Of a stretch of 64,000 nt of DNA, positions 24,210 through 33,226 are shown piece after piece (position 1 is the stretch's first letter; every line of letters starts with the position of its first letter). The stretch is from an uncultured Clostridia bacterium (GTDB lineage Bacteria; Bacillota; Clostridia; Christensenellales; Aristaeellaceae): NCBI GenBank assembly GCA_934631025.1, contig CAKTXR010000010.1, positions 17,727 to 81,726 on the forward strand, read 5' to 3'. The notes beneath the pieces are model-generated. The model searched no databases. It was not told where the DNA came from and saw only the letters and a list, made by a program, of their open reading frames with translations. The position numbers and the translations under genes are program-made.

Positions 24210-25109
24210 TTATGCCCATTTCCGCTTCCCGATGGGCAGCTGCGCCAGTATGATGGCCGCGAACAGCAGCGCGCAGCCGAACAGCTCGCGGCCGCTCAGC
24301 CCCTGCCCGAGGATCGCCCAGCCCGCCAGCGCCGAGAACACCGATTCAAGGCTCATCAGCAGCGAAGCTACGGTGGGATTGACGTTCTTCTGCGCCACGA
24401 TTTGCAGCGTGTAGGCCACGCCGCTGCTCAAAACGCCCGTATAGAGAATCGGCAGCCACGCCGCGGCGATCTTGTGAATATCCGGCTTTTCAAAGAGGAA
24501 CATCAGCACGGCGCTCAAGCCGCCGCACACGAAAAACTGTATGCAGGACATCCGCACGCCATCCACATTCGGTGAAAAATGATCGATCACCGTGATATGC
24601 ACGGCGAAAAACAGCGCGCAGAGCATACACAGCGCCTCGCCACGCCCCAGCGACAGCGAGCCGGTCATGCACAAAAAGTACATTCCCACAACGGCCAGCG
24701 CCACGCTGATCCACAGCGCCGCGCCGGTCTTGCGCCCGAAGAACAGGCCGAGGATCGGCACGAGCACGATATACAGCGCGGTAATGAAGCCCGCCTTGCC
24801 CGCCGTCGTATACAGCAGCCCCACCTGCTGGAGCGTGCTGGCCAGAAACAGCACAACGCCGCAGCACAGCCCGCCGATCCACAGCGCCTTTCCGCCCTTT
24901 TCACGCGACGCATCCGGCTCCTTCGCCCTGACCGCGTCCATGACCTTTATGCAGGGCAGCAGCACCAGCCCGCCGATGATCATGCGCACGGCGTTGAACG
25001 TATACGGCCCCACGTCCTTCGCGCCCTCGCTCTGCGCCACGAACGCGACGCCCCAGATCAGCGCGACCAGCACCAGCAAAAGACTGTTTTTGAGCCTTGC
25101 GGCTTTCAT
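24210..25109 (-). CDS. EamA/DMT family transporter
   Basis: 299 residues from the ATG at 25109 (GAGG just upstream). Ten hydrophobic segments in two repeats of five, opening with NSLLLVLVALIWGVAFVAQ, is the standard drug/metabolite transporter design. Members export metabolites such as amino acids. The second EamA repeat contains ILYTGVLSSGVAYTLQIVAQK, a typical signature. Transcribed alone with its own promoter and terminator; no substrate clue from neighbours. Confidence 0.92.
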   Translation of the reverse strand: MKAARLKNSLLLVLVALIWGVAFVAQSEGAKDVGPYTFNAVRMIIGGLVLLPCIKVMDAVRAKEPDASREKGGKALWIGGLCCGVVLFLASTLQQVGLLYTTAGKAGFITALYIVLVPILGLFFGRKTGAALWISVALAVVGMYFLCMTGSLSLGRGEALCMLCALFFAVHITVIDHFSPNVDGVRMSCIQFFVCGGLSAVLMFLFEKPDIHKIAAAWLPILYTGVLSSGVAYTLQIVAQKNVNPTVASLLMSLESVFSALAGWAILGQGLSGRELFGCALLFAAIILAQLPIGKRKWA

Positions 25110-25140
25110 AATCCTCACCCTTTGTTTCTTTTTACCGCAT

Positions 25141-25169
25141 AGTCTATCACGCCGCAGGGAGACGCTCAA
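25141..25169 (-). promoter_or_regulatory. Promoter of the EamA gene
   Basis: Minus strand TTGAGC (25164-25169), 17-base spacer, TAGACT (25141-25146) with TGA extension. Confidence 0.55.
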
Positions 25170-25256
25170 GCGCGCTTTTCTTAATTCCAGATTGCATTTT
25201 GATGCAGCGAAATGCCTGCACCGTCAATAAGTTTGTATATTTATGCGTGCGACTGT

Positions 25257-25300
25257 CTAAAAAAGCCCGCGTCCCCATGAAGCGCGAGGATGCGGACTTC
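25257..25300 (-). terminator. Terminator of the TSCPD gene
   Basis: An imperfect stem of GCCCGCGTCC with GGATGCGGAC, followed on the minus strand by six T. Confidence 0.75.
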
Positions 25301-25313
25301 TATTTCATCGGTC

Positions 25314-25574
25314 TTATTTGGCGACGGTCGCCGTGCCGTCCTTGATCTGCATGAGCGCGATCGCCAGCTGATCGGGACAGGACGTGCCGCCGCGACACTG
25401 TATGCCCTTGAGACGCGCTATGGCCTCGTCGATGTCCATGCCGGCCGCCAGCCGCGCCACGCCCTGCGTGTTGCCGGTGCAGCCGCCGATGAAGTGAACG
25501 GACTTAATGGTGCGGCCGTCCATTTCGATTTCAATGCCCTGCGAGCAGGTGCCCTTCGTGCGATAAACGTACAT
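25314..25574 (-). CDS. TSCPD domain protein (TIGR03905-like)
   Basis: 86 residues from the ATG at 25574, which has GGGAGG upstream. The family-naming stretch GGTSCPDQLA is present, with other conserved cysteines in KGTCSQG, GGCTGN and IQCRGG. The domain is also found at the C-terminus of some ribonucleotide reductases, where it may bind metal, but the function of the stand-alone form is not known. Own promoter and terminator. Confidence 0.9.
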   Translation of the reverse strand: MYVYRTKGTCSQGIEIEMDGRTIKSVHFIGGCTGNTQGVARLAAGMDIDEAIARLKGIQCRGGTSCPDQLAIALMQIKDGTATVAK

Positions 25575-25605
25575 TATGATGTCCTCCCGTAATGTCATTG
25601 CCCCT

Positions 25606-25634
25606 ATTATAGCACGTTTGCGCGCGTTCGGCAA
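25606..25634 (-). promoter_or_regulatory. Promoter of the TSCPD gene
   Basis: Minus strand TTGCCG (25629-25634), 17-base spacer, TATAAT (25606-25611) with TGC extension. Confidence 0.8.
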
Positions 25635-25648
25635 GCGAAACGTGCTTT

Positions 25649-26419
25649 TCAGGAAAGGCGCAGCCGCTCATGGAAGAAGCCGTACAGCTGCGGCGGCGCG
25701 GCGATCACGTTGCCGGTGATCAGGCAGTCCTCGTCCTGCCAGCCGCCGGCGCGCCCGCCCGCCTCGCGGACGATCAGCACGCCCGCGGCGATGTCGTAAA
25801 TATTCAGGCACGGCTCGAAATACGCGTCCACGCGGCCGCACGCCACGCAGCACAGATCGAACGCCGCCGAGCCCATGCGCCGGAAATCGTTGACCTCGGG
25901 CAGAATTTCGGCCAGCAGCCCCATGAGCCGCTTCGACACGTCCGGCACGCGCGCGGCAAAGCTCATCGCCGTCACGGCGCTGCCGGGATCGGTCACATCG
26001 GACACATGAATCGGCTTTCCGTTCAGGAACGCGCCGCCGCCCCTGACCGCGGAGAACATCTCGTCCAGCGCCGGCGCATAGACCACGCCCGCGACCACAT
26101 CGCCCGCGCGCAGATAGGCGATCGATATGGTGTAGAGCGGAATGTTTTTGATGAAGTTGGTCGTGCCGTCGATCGGGTCGATCACCCACATGCCCTCGCT
26201 CTTTTTCCGCACGCCGCCCTCCTCGCCGTAAAAGCCGTCCTCGGGATAGCGCGCGCTCAGCTCGGAAATGATCATCTGCTCCGAGGCGCGGTCGGCGTCG
26301 GTCACGAAATCCTTGGCCGATTTGTTTTCAACGTGAAAATCCCGACGGCCGCGCAGCATTGCGCCTGCGCGGCGCGCCGCCTCCATGGCCGCGTTCAGTC
26401 TGTCCGTCCAGTCGTTCAT
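25649..26419 (-). CDS. Inositol monophosphatase family protein
   Basis: 256 residues. Metal-binding motifs are intact: GEEGG (first Glu), WVIDPIDGTTNFI (the family signature) and, near the end, NIYDIAAGVLIVREAGG. It hydrolyses inositol phosphates or related sugar phosphates; in some bacteria SuhB also acts in RNA processing. AAGGAGG is found before the ATG. It follows the YdcF-like membrane gene by 13 bases, so the two form an operon. Confidence 0.93.
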   Translation of the reverse strand: MNDWTDRLNAAMEAARRAGAMLRGRRDFHVENKSAKDFVTDADRASEQMIISELSARYPEDGFYGEEGGVRKKSEGMWVIDPIDGTTNFIKNIPLYTISIAYLRAGDVVAGVVYAPALDEMFSAVRGGGAFLNGKPIHVSDVTDPGSAVTAMSFAARVPDVSKRLMGLLAEILPEVNDFRRMGSAAFDLCCVACGRVDAYFEPCLNIYDIAAGVLIVREAGGRAGGWQDEDCLITGNVIAAPPQLYGFFHERLRLS

Positions 26420-26432
26420 CCTTTGTTCCTCC

Positions 26433-27194
26433 TTACAGGATCCAGTCGCGCGCTACGGCGAAAAACTCGCGCATATAGTAATTGACCAGCGTCAGGCGCG
26501 CGCATGCCGACGAGTTGCCGCTGACATGGGTCAGCCCCGCTTCCCTCGCGACGGCCAGCGCGCGGTACATATGATAGCCGGTCGTGGTCACGACGACCGA
26601 CGCGTCCTTTGAGGTCATCATGGCCGCGGCGTTTTTGAGATTTTCAGTCGTGTTGGTCGATTGATCCTCGATCAGCAGGCGATCCGCGTCGATGCCGCGC
26701 GCGATGAGCGCCTTGTACATGGCCTGCGCCTCGGTCATCGGCTCGTCCTTCCCCTGCCCGCCGCACAGTATCGCCACGGTGTTTTCATTATTGCGCAGAT
26801 ATTCCGCCGCCTTGCCGATGCGTTCGTTCAGGAGCCGCGACGGGCCGCTCTCCTTGACGCGTGCGCCCAGCACGACGACGTAATCCGCGTTCGGCTCAGG
26901 CGCGGCCAGACTGCCCGCAACAATTCGGCTCTCCACGCCGATGACGACGATCAGCGCCGCCGCCATGAGCACGCCCAGCGCGACCGACGCGCCGCGCGCC
27001 GCCGCCGGACTGAGCCGGCTCAGCCCAAACGCCGCGCCCAGACACAGCGCGCCCAGCGCCAGCCAGAACAGCTCGAAGCCCGCCTTAAAGCCCAGATACA
27101 TCGCCAGCGCGACATAATAAAGGATCGAAACGCCGCCCAGCACCGCCATAAGAGCGATCATCGCGCGCACTCCTCTCTGTATGTTTCTCTTCAT
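26433..27194 (-). CDS. YdcF/SanA-like membrane protein (DUF218)
   Basis: 253 residues. About four hydrophobic segments occupy residues 8-100, then a DUF218 domain: YVVVLGARVKESGPSRLLNERI, CGGQGKDEPMTEAQAM and EDQSTNTTENLKNA are its signatures. Members of this family are implicated in cell-envelope precursor metabolism and vancomycin sensitivity. GAAGGAG is before the ATG. First gene of a two-gene operon with the inositol-phosphatase gene. Confidence 0.9.
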   Translation of the reverse strand: MKRNIQRGVRAMIALMAVLGGVSILYYVALAMYLGFKAGFELFWLALGALCLGAAFGLSRLSPAAARGASVALGVLMAAALIVVIGVESRIVAGSLAAPEPNADYVVVLGARVKESGPSRLLNERIGKAAEYLRNNENTVAILCGGQGKDEPMTEAQAMYKALIARGIDADRLLIEDQSTNTTENLKNAAAMMTSKDASVVVTTTGYHMYRALAVAREAGLTHVSGNSSACARLTLVNYYMREFFAVARDWIL

Positions 27195-27266
27195 AGCCGT
27201 CTTTCTCCTTCTGTTATTCCCAATTTTTGACGCGCCGATGCGGGGATTCGTTCCAAACGCCGAATG

Positions 27267-27295
27267 TTAAAAGGAGAGGACGCGCGTCCTCCCCT
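27267..27295 (-). terminator. Terminator of the repeat-protein gene
   Basis: The palindrome AGGACGCGCGTCCT (27277-27290) is flanked by purines and, on the minus strand, followed by TTTTAACATT. Confidence 0.65.
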
Positions 27296-27308
27296 CCCTT
27301 GTTCCCCC

Positions 27309-28754
27309 TCAGCACACCGGCCGGACGATCACCCAGTAGCCGCTGCCTGTATCGCCGCGCCAGGCATAGCCCTCCAGACCGGGCGGCGGCTCCGGCGTAT
27401 AGCGCGCCGGTATGCCGTACAGCACGCGATCGGGCTTGCCGCCCGCGCAGGACAGCCCCGCGATGCAGTGATCCAGCCCCGTCTCGGGCGCAATCGGCGC
27501 CTTGATCAGCACGAAGCCCTCCGCGTCGAACGGTCGGCAGGACGCGCGCGTTCTGTAGAGCCTTCTCAGCGGCTCGATGCAGGCCGGCCACGGATTGTCG
27601 CTGTCCGTGTCAAGCTCCGCAGCCGCGCAGCCGTTTTCGCAGTCGTCGCCGGTATTCAGGCGCGCCGGCGTATCGAACGCGTCGGGGCGCGCGCCGTCCT
27701 GCGCCGGTGTGTCGAACGCATCGGGCGACGCGCCGTCTATGGCTTCCGCCGAATCTGTGCTTTCAGGCGCATCGCCGCCCTCCCGAGTCTGCCCGACGGA
27801 CTGCGGCACGGCGCTGTGTTGCGCCTCAGCGCTCGGCTGAACCGGCTCATCAGCGCTTTGCGAGGTATCGCCGCGCGCTTCTGCCTGACCGGCGGAGTGC
27901 GGCGCGGTTTCCTGCCGAGACTGCGCTTCAGATACGGCCGCTTCATTTGCCGCCCGCGGCTCGCTCGAAAATGTGGGCACAGCCGCCGCGCTCTCGACCG
28001 GCTCGCTCTCGCCGTCCGTCGCGGAAGGCGCGTTGTCCGCAAGCGGAAGCGACACCGCGCCGCCGTCCACAACCGGGCGATCGGGATTGAGCGGCAGCGA
28101 CGCCGCGCCGCCGTCCACAACCGGGCGATCGGGAGTCAGCGGCAGCGACGCCGCGCCGCCGTCCACAACCGGACGATCGGGAGTCAGCGGCAGCGACGCC
28201 GCGCCGCCGTCCACAACCGGGCGATCGGGATTGAGCGGCAGCGACGCCGCGCCGCCGTCCGGGCAGATCTGACAGCAGTCCGGCGTACAGATCGGTGGAA
28301 TGGGCGCACCCTGATCGACCAGCGGCCGGTCGGATGTGCCGCTCGTGGCAAAGCTCTGGCAGACTGCCTGACGCACCTGCGGCCAGTCGACCTCCCGCGA
28401 GCCGTTGAGAAAACCGGCCAGCACCAGATCGCACACGCCGTCTTCCAGCGACGCCACCGCGACCAGCGTGTAATCCTCCAGCGCGCGCCCCTCGATAGAG
28501 CGCGGATCGAAGCGGTACACCAGCCCCGACTGACCGTAGCGCGCCGGGCCGAGCTGGCCGATCGGCTGCGCGTACCACAGGCCGTTGACCTGATAGAGCA
28601 GGAGCGCATAGAGCAGTTCGTCCTCGCGCGCGCCGGTCACGGTGAACTGCATCGTGCCGATCAGCGTACGCCGCTCCAGCCGGACATAGCCCGCAATGCC
28701 CGCGCGCAGGCTGCGCATCATGATCAGCGCCCGGCGATAATCATTCCTGAGCAT
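27309..28754 (-). CDS. Hypothetical protein with central tandem repeat
   Basis: 481 residues from the ATG at 28754, chosen because GGAGGAGG lies just upstream. I do not recognise the family. Three parts are visible: an N-terminal domain (1-150) starting LRNDYRRALIMMRSL; a repeat region (about 166-240) with four 16-residue units of consensus DGGAASLPLxPDRPVV and a fifth decayed unit; then a low-complexity acidic linker rich in Ala, Ser, Glu and Asp; and a C-terminal domain with cysteines and EPPPGLEGYAWRGDTGSGYW. Cysteines cluster at CTPDCCQIC before the repeats. No signal peptide. It could be a structural or spore-associated protein, but that is a guess. Confidence 0.75.
   Translation of the reverse strand: MLRNDYRRALIMMRSLRAGIAGYVRLERRTLIGTMQFTVTGAREDELLYALLLYQVNGLWYAQPIGQLGPARYGQSGLVYRFDPRSIEGRALEDYTLVAVASLEDGVCDLVLAGFLNGSREVDWPQVRQAVCQSFATSGTSDRPLVDQGAPIPPICTPDCCQICPDGGAASLPLNPDRPVVDGGAASLPLTPDRPVVDGGAASLPLTPDRPVVDGGAASLPLNPDRPVVDGGAVSLPLADNAPSATDGESEPVESAAAVPTFSSEPRAANEAAVSEAQSRQETAPHSAGQAEARGDTSQSADEPVQPSAEAQHSAVPQSVGQTREGGDAPESTDSAEAIDGASPDAFDTPAQDGARPDAFDTPARLNTGDDCENGCAAAELDTDSDNPWPACIEPLRRLYRTRASCRPFDAEGFVLIKAPIAPETGLDHCIAGLSCAGGKPDRVLYGIPARYTPEPPPGLEGYAWRGDTGSGYWVIVRPVC
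28041..28259. repeat. 48-bp tandem coding repeat
   Basis: The core GTCCACAACCGG recurs at about 28064, 28112, 28160 and 28208, exactly every 48 bases; flanking partial copies exist at both ends. Units differ at only one or a few bases (GGATTGAG or GGAGTCAG, giving Asn or Thr), which points to recent expansion in frame. Confidence 0.95.
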
Positions 28755-29192
28755 GAAAAAACCTCCTCCCGTCCTCAAGATCCTATGACGGAAGGAGTGC
28801 GTTTTAGACGCTGCGCGCCGCGAAAGACAAGCCGAAACGTCTGTCAAGGGCGGTCGATTCGGGCAAGCCTTTTCAGCAGACGCAAGTCCCTCGGATTTGA
28901 CGGCCGCCGTTCCGGCACGCTGAAACAGCCGCGCAGGGAATTTGCAATGTGCGCGCGGAATGGACCTGAAAAGGAAGGATCACAAGCCCTGCAGACTTTT
29001 CGTAAAGGCGCGGCGCTTGAGTCCCTTTGGCTCAAACCGCCGCGGTTCTCCGCGGAAACTTGGGAGCCTGAAGAGTCTCAATCCGGCTTCACGGTAAAAG
29101 CCCGCGCGTTCAGTGGCGCTCAATCAGGGGGAATTCACTCGAGAGTCAGCGAAAAAACGCTGAAATTTCAAGCGCACTCAAGCCTGTGCCCG
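28755..29192. other. 438-base gap without recognised gene
   Basis: No frame here has a ribosome site or family resemblance. Two small perfect inverted repeats stand out: TTGAG-CTCAA (29009-29027) and CCGCGG-N4-CCGCGG (29032-29047). Codon-like periodicity is weak. It may contain the promoter of the repeat-protein gene, a decayed gene or an unknown structured RNA. Confidence 0.4.
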
Positions 29193-30035
29193 TCATTCAA
29201 ACGCGCGGCAGGAAAAGCGCGGCCTGCTCTCAAACGTGTGCCCCAGCAGCGAAATCTTCACGCACCACAGCTGCGGCTGCGAAACGCGCCGGCGCCGGTT
29301 TTCCTCGCGGTCGCCGTACTTGTCGTCGCCCAGGAGCGGCAGGCCGACATGGCTCAGGTGCGCGCGGATCTGATGCGTGCGGCCGGTCATCAGGCGCACC
29401 TCGAGCAGCGACAGTCCATCCCGCGCTTCGATGAGCCGATAGCGCGTCTCAATCGAGAGCGCGCCGGGCGCGGGATGATCCAGTATGCGCACATTCGCCG
29501 CGCTCGCGTCCTTCACGAGATACGCCGTGAGCCGCGCTTCCTCGCGCGGGGGGTGTCCGACGGCGATGCAGCGGTACAGCTTGACGAGATCGTGCGCGGC
29601 GAAGGCCCTGAGCGCCGCCTGCTCGGCCCGATCGTTCTTGGCCGCGATCAGCACGCCGCCCGTGCCCGTGTCCAGCCGGTGACACAGCCGCGCCGAGGGG
29701 CAATGTGCCGTCAGACGCGCCAGCATGGTATCGCCGCCCACGCCGCGCCCGTCCGAATCGACCGGCACGCCCGCGGGCTTATCGACGACGAGCCAGTCGC
29801 CGTCCTCATAGATCACCTGAAGCGGCGCTTCGAAATACTTGTCGTCCACATAGATGGAAAGCGTATCGCCCGCGCGGACGACGGCTTCCGCGCCGCTTTT
29901 TGCGCCGTTGACGCGCACGTCCTTCTTCTTGAGCGTCTCGCGGATCAGCCAGGACGGCCACGCCGGAAACGCACGCGTGAGATAACTCTTGAGACCTGTT
30001 TCCGGCACGCCTGCCGGCACGGTATGCTGCCGCAT
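29193..30035 (-). CDS. RluA family pseudouridine synthase
   Basis: 280 residues. An N-terminal S4-like RNA-binding part (SWLIRETLKKKDVRVNGAK) precedes the catalytic domain, where RLDTGTGG carries the catalytic Asp122; GRTHQIRAHLSHVGLPLLGD is the other signature. Enzymes of this family isomerise uridine in 23S rRNA or tRNA; the exact target (RluC- or RluD-like) cannot be decided. The C-terminus after the PseudoU domain is short and basic. A GGGAAG site precedes the ATG. Confidence 0.94.
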   Translation of the reverse strand: MRQHTVPAGVPETGLKSYLTRAFPAWPSWLIRETLKKKDVRVNGAKSGAEAVVRAGDTLSIYVDDKYFEAPLQVIYEDGDWLVVDKPAGVPVDSDGRGVGGDTMLARLTAHCPSARLCHRLDTGTGGVLIAAKNDRAEQAALRAFAAHDLVKLYRCIAVGHPPREEARLTAYLVKDASAANVRILDHPAPGALSIETRYRLIEARDGLSLLEVRLMTGRTHQIRAHLSHVGLPLLGDDKYGDREENRRRRVSQPQLWCVKISLLGHTFESRPRFSCRAFE

Positions 30036-30052
30036 GAATATCTTCCCTTCAC

Positions 30053-30087
30053 GAAAAACGGAAGCGACTGAAATGAGCCGCTTCCGT
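30053..30087 (-). terminator. Terminator of the DUF3048 gene
   Basis: ACGGAAGCG (30058-30066) pairs with CGCTTCCGT (30079-30087); TTTTT follows on the minus strand. Confidence 0.88.
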
Positions 30088-30104
30088 CTGTTCAGTATGG
30101 CGGA

Positions 30105-31079
30105 TTACTGCGCGATTTCAAGCTCCTCGGCCTTCTTGATGAGCTGGATGAAGGTCTTGCCGGGCTTGAACACGACGACGTTGCCGTCCGCATCATAGTA
30201 GGTGGTGCTGGAGGTCACGCTGTCGCGCGTCCAGGTGCCGGTGAAGTGCTTGCCGTCGATGAAGTAGTCGCACTTGTTGCTGCCAGTCAGCGCCACGATC
30301 GGGCGCTCGGGCGCGCCGTTATACCAGCTGTAGTCGGCCTGCATGACGATGACGTTGGCGCAGGTGTACTGCTGACCGTTGCCGTCGAGCTGGCTGGCGC
30401 GGTTGTAGTAGCGATAGTACACGCCCTCGGAAGCGTTGTACTCATAGGACGGATAGTAGCCCAAGCTCTGGCTGTAGCCGATGCGGAACACCTTCACGTC
30501 GTCGCCCTTGACGGTATACGCGTCGGCGCTGAAGGTCAGCGGGGTGTGCGTGGTCGCCTTGGTCTCATCCAGGCCGTCGTAGATCTGCTTGAGGCGGGTC
30601 ACGACGTTGTAGGGCGCGACGCGGCTCTTGTCGCGGTAGAAGTTCACGCCGTCGGACAGACCGTCGTAGCGGCCCTTGAGCGGCACGGTCTTGCTGTAGT
30701 CATAGACGCTGGAGCCGGCCATCTGCTGGCCGCCGAAGTGGACGAACGTCGCGTCCCAGTCCAGCGCCATGTCGATGTGCATGATGCGGGCGGAGCGGGT
30801 CGCCTCGACCGTCTCCGGAATGGTGTCGTTGAAGATCGCGGTGTAGCGGGTGTAGCCGCCCTGCCACATCTCGCCCTCGTAGATGACGTCCGCATCGATC
30901 ATGTTGATCTGGGGACGCGCCGCCGCCGTGTTGTCGAACTGCACGGCCAGCAGCTTCTGCTCGGTCTTGTCGGTCGGCAGGCCGGTCGTCACCGAGTAAT
31001 TGACCGCCTCGCCCTCAGCCAGCGCAGCGGCCGAGAAAACAAAAATCATCGCGATAAACAGGCTAATGAACTTCTTCAT
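30105..31079 (-). CDS. DUF3048 domain protein (YerB-like), exported
   Basis: 324 residues from the ATG at 31079 (AAAGGAG nine bases upstream). The N-terminus MKKFISLFIAMIFVFSAAALA is a signal peptide with an Ala-x-Ala cleavage site rather than a lipobox. The rest has the DUF3048 pattern: ARPQINMIDADVIYEGEMWQG, TRYTAIF and ATRSARIMHID. Family members are usually lipoproteins of unknown function at the cell surface; here the lipid cysteine is absent. Own promoter and terminator. Confidence 0.92.
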   Translation of the reverse strand: MKKFISLFIAMIFVFSAAALAEGEAVNYSVTTGLPTDKTEQKLLAVQFDNTAAARPQINMIDADVIYEGEMWQGGYTRYTAIFNDTIPETVEATRSARIMHIDMALDWDATFVHFGGQQMAGSSVYDYSKTVPLKGRYDGLSDGVNFYRDKSRVAPYNVVTRLKQIYDGLDETKATTHTPLTFSADAYTVKGDDVKVFRIGYSQSLGYYPSYEYNASEGVYYRYYNRASQLDGNGQQYTCANVIVMQADYSWYNGAPERPIVALTGSNKCDYFIDGKHFTGTWTRDSVTSSTTYYDADGNVVVFKPGKTFIQLIKKAEELEIAQ

Positions 31080-31109
31080 AAACTTGACTCCTTTCGTGTT
31101 GTCTCTCTG

Positions 31110-31138
31110 ATTATACCACACCGGTCAAATTATTGCAA
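31110..31138 (-). promoter_or_regulatory. Promoter of the DUF3048 gene
   Basis: Minus strand TTGCAA (31133-31138), 17-base spacer, TATAAT (31110-31115) with TGG extension. Confidence 0.8.
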
Positions 31139-31238
31139 CAGCTTTATTATACGTCACTCTTCCGAAATATATTCGAAATATTTGGCAGTTTGAATACGTT
31201 CTATTGCGCATCTGCGTATACAAAGTTCCCGCTGCCCG

Positions 31239-31282
31239 CAAAAAACGCCGCACGAAAAAGAAATGCTCTCTTTCATACGGCG
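31239..31282 (-). terminator. Terminator of the tig-clpP-clpX operon
   Basis: CGCCG (31246-31250) pairs with CGGCG (31278-31282), extended by GAAAAAGAAA with CTCTCTTTC; seven T follow on the minus strand. Confidence 0.8.
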
Positions 31283-31297
31283 AATATTACTATTGTG

Positions 31298-32560
<1,263 letters not shown>

Positions 32561-32578
32561 TTTTTCCCTTTCCGAGCA

Positions 32579-33163
32579 TCAGCGCCGGGGCGCAATGATC
32601 TCATCAATCAGTCCATAGTCGCGCGCTTCCTCAGCGGTGAGGAAGTGGTCGCGGTCGGTGTCCGCTTCGAGCACCTCGAGCGGCTTGCCGGTGTTTTTGG
32701 CGAGGATCTCGTTCAGCTTTTTCTTGATGCGCAGAATCTGCTCGGCGTGGATCGCGATGTCCGACGCCTGGCCCTGCGCGCCGCCGAGCGGCTGATGGAT
32801 CATGATTTCCGCGTTGGGGAGTGCCTTGCGCTTGCCCTTCGCGCCCGCCGCGAGCAGGAACGCGCCCATCGACGCGGCCATACCCACGCACACCGTAGAC
32901 ACCTCGCAGCGCAGATACTGCATCGTATCATAAATCGCCATGCCGGCCGTCACCGAGCCGCCGGGACTGTTGATATAGAACATGATGTCGGCGTCCGGGT
33001 CTTCCATTTCGAGGAAAAGCATCTGGGCGATGATGAGATTGGCGGAATCGTCGGTCACTTCGCCGCCCAGAAAGACAATGCGATCCTTCAGGAGGCGCGA
33101 AAAAATATCATACGACCTCTCGCCTTTGCTTGTTTGTTCAACTACATAAGGAATCAGATTCAT
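32579..33163 (-). CDS. clpP: ATP-dependent Clp protease proteolytic subunit ClpP
   Basis: 194 residues. The catalytic triad is Ser98 (GMAASMGAF), His123 (IMIHQPLGG) and Asp172 (DTDRDHF). Assembles as two heptameric rings and works with ClpX here and perhaps with other Clp ATPases elsewhere in the genome. GGAGG is before the ATG. Middle gene of tig-clpP-clpX. No CtsR box is seen upstream of this operon. Confidence 0.98.
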   Translation of the reverse strand: MNLIPYVVEQTSKGERSYDIFSRLLKDRIVFLGGEVTDDSANLIIAQMLFLEMEDPDADIMFYINSPGGSVTAGMAIYDTMQYLRCEVSTVCVGMAASMGAFLLAAGAKGKRKALPNAEIMIHQPLGGAQGQASDIAIHAEQILRIKKKLNEILAKNTGKPLEVLEADTDRDHFLTAEEARDYGLIDEIIAPRR

Positions 33164-33226
33164 TTCTTACGCACCTCCATCCACAATATGCGCATTTCTC
33201 TGCTTCTCTATTCCGTGTTTTCTTTA

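Noticed and set aside
28041..28259. CRISPR array
   Set aside because: The repeat period is 48 bases with no variable spacers; it is an in-frame protein repeat.
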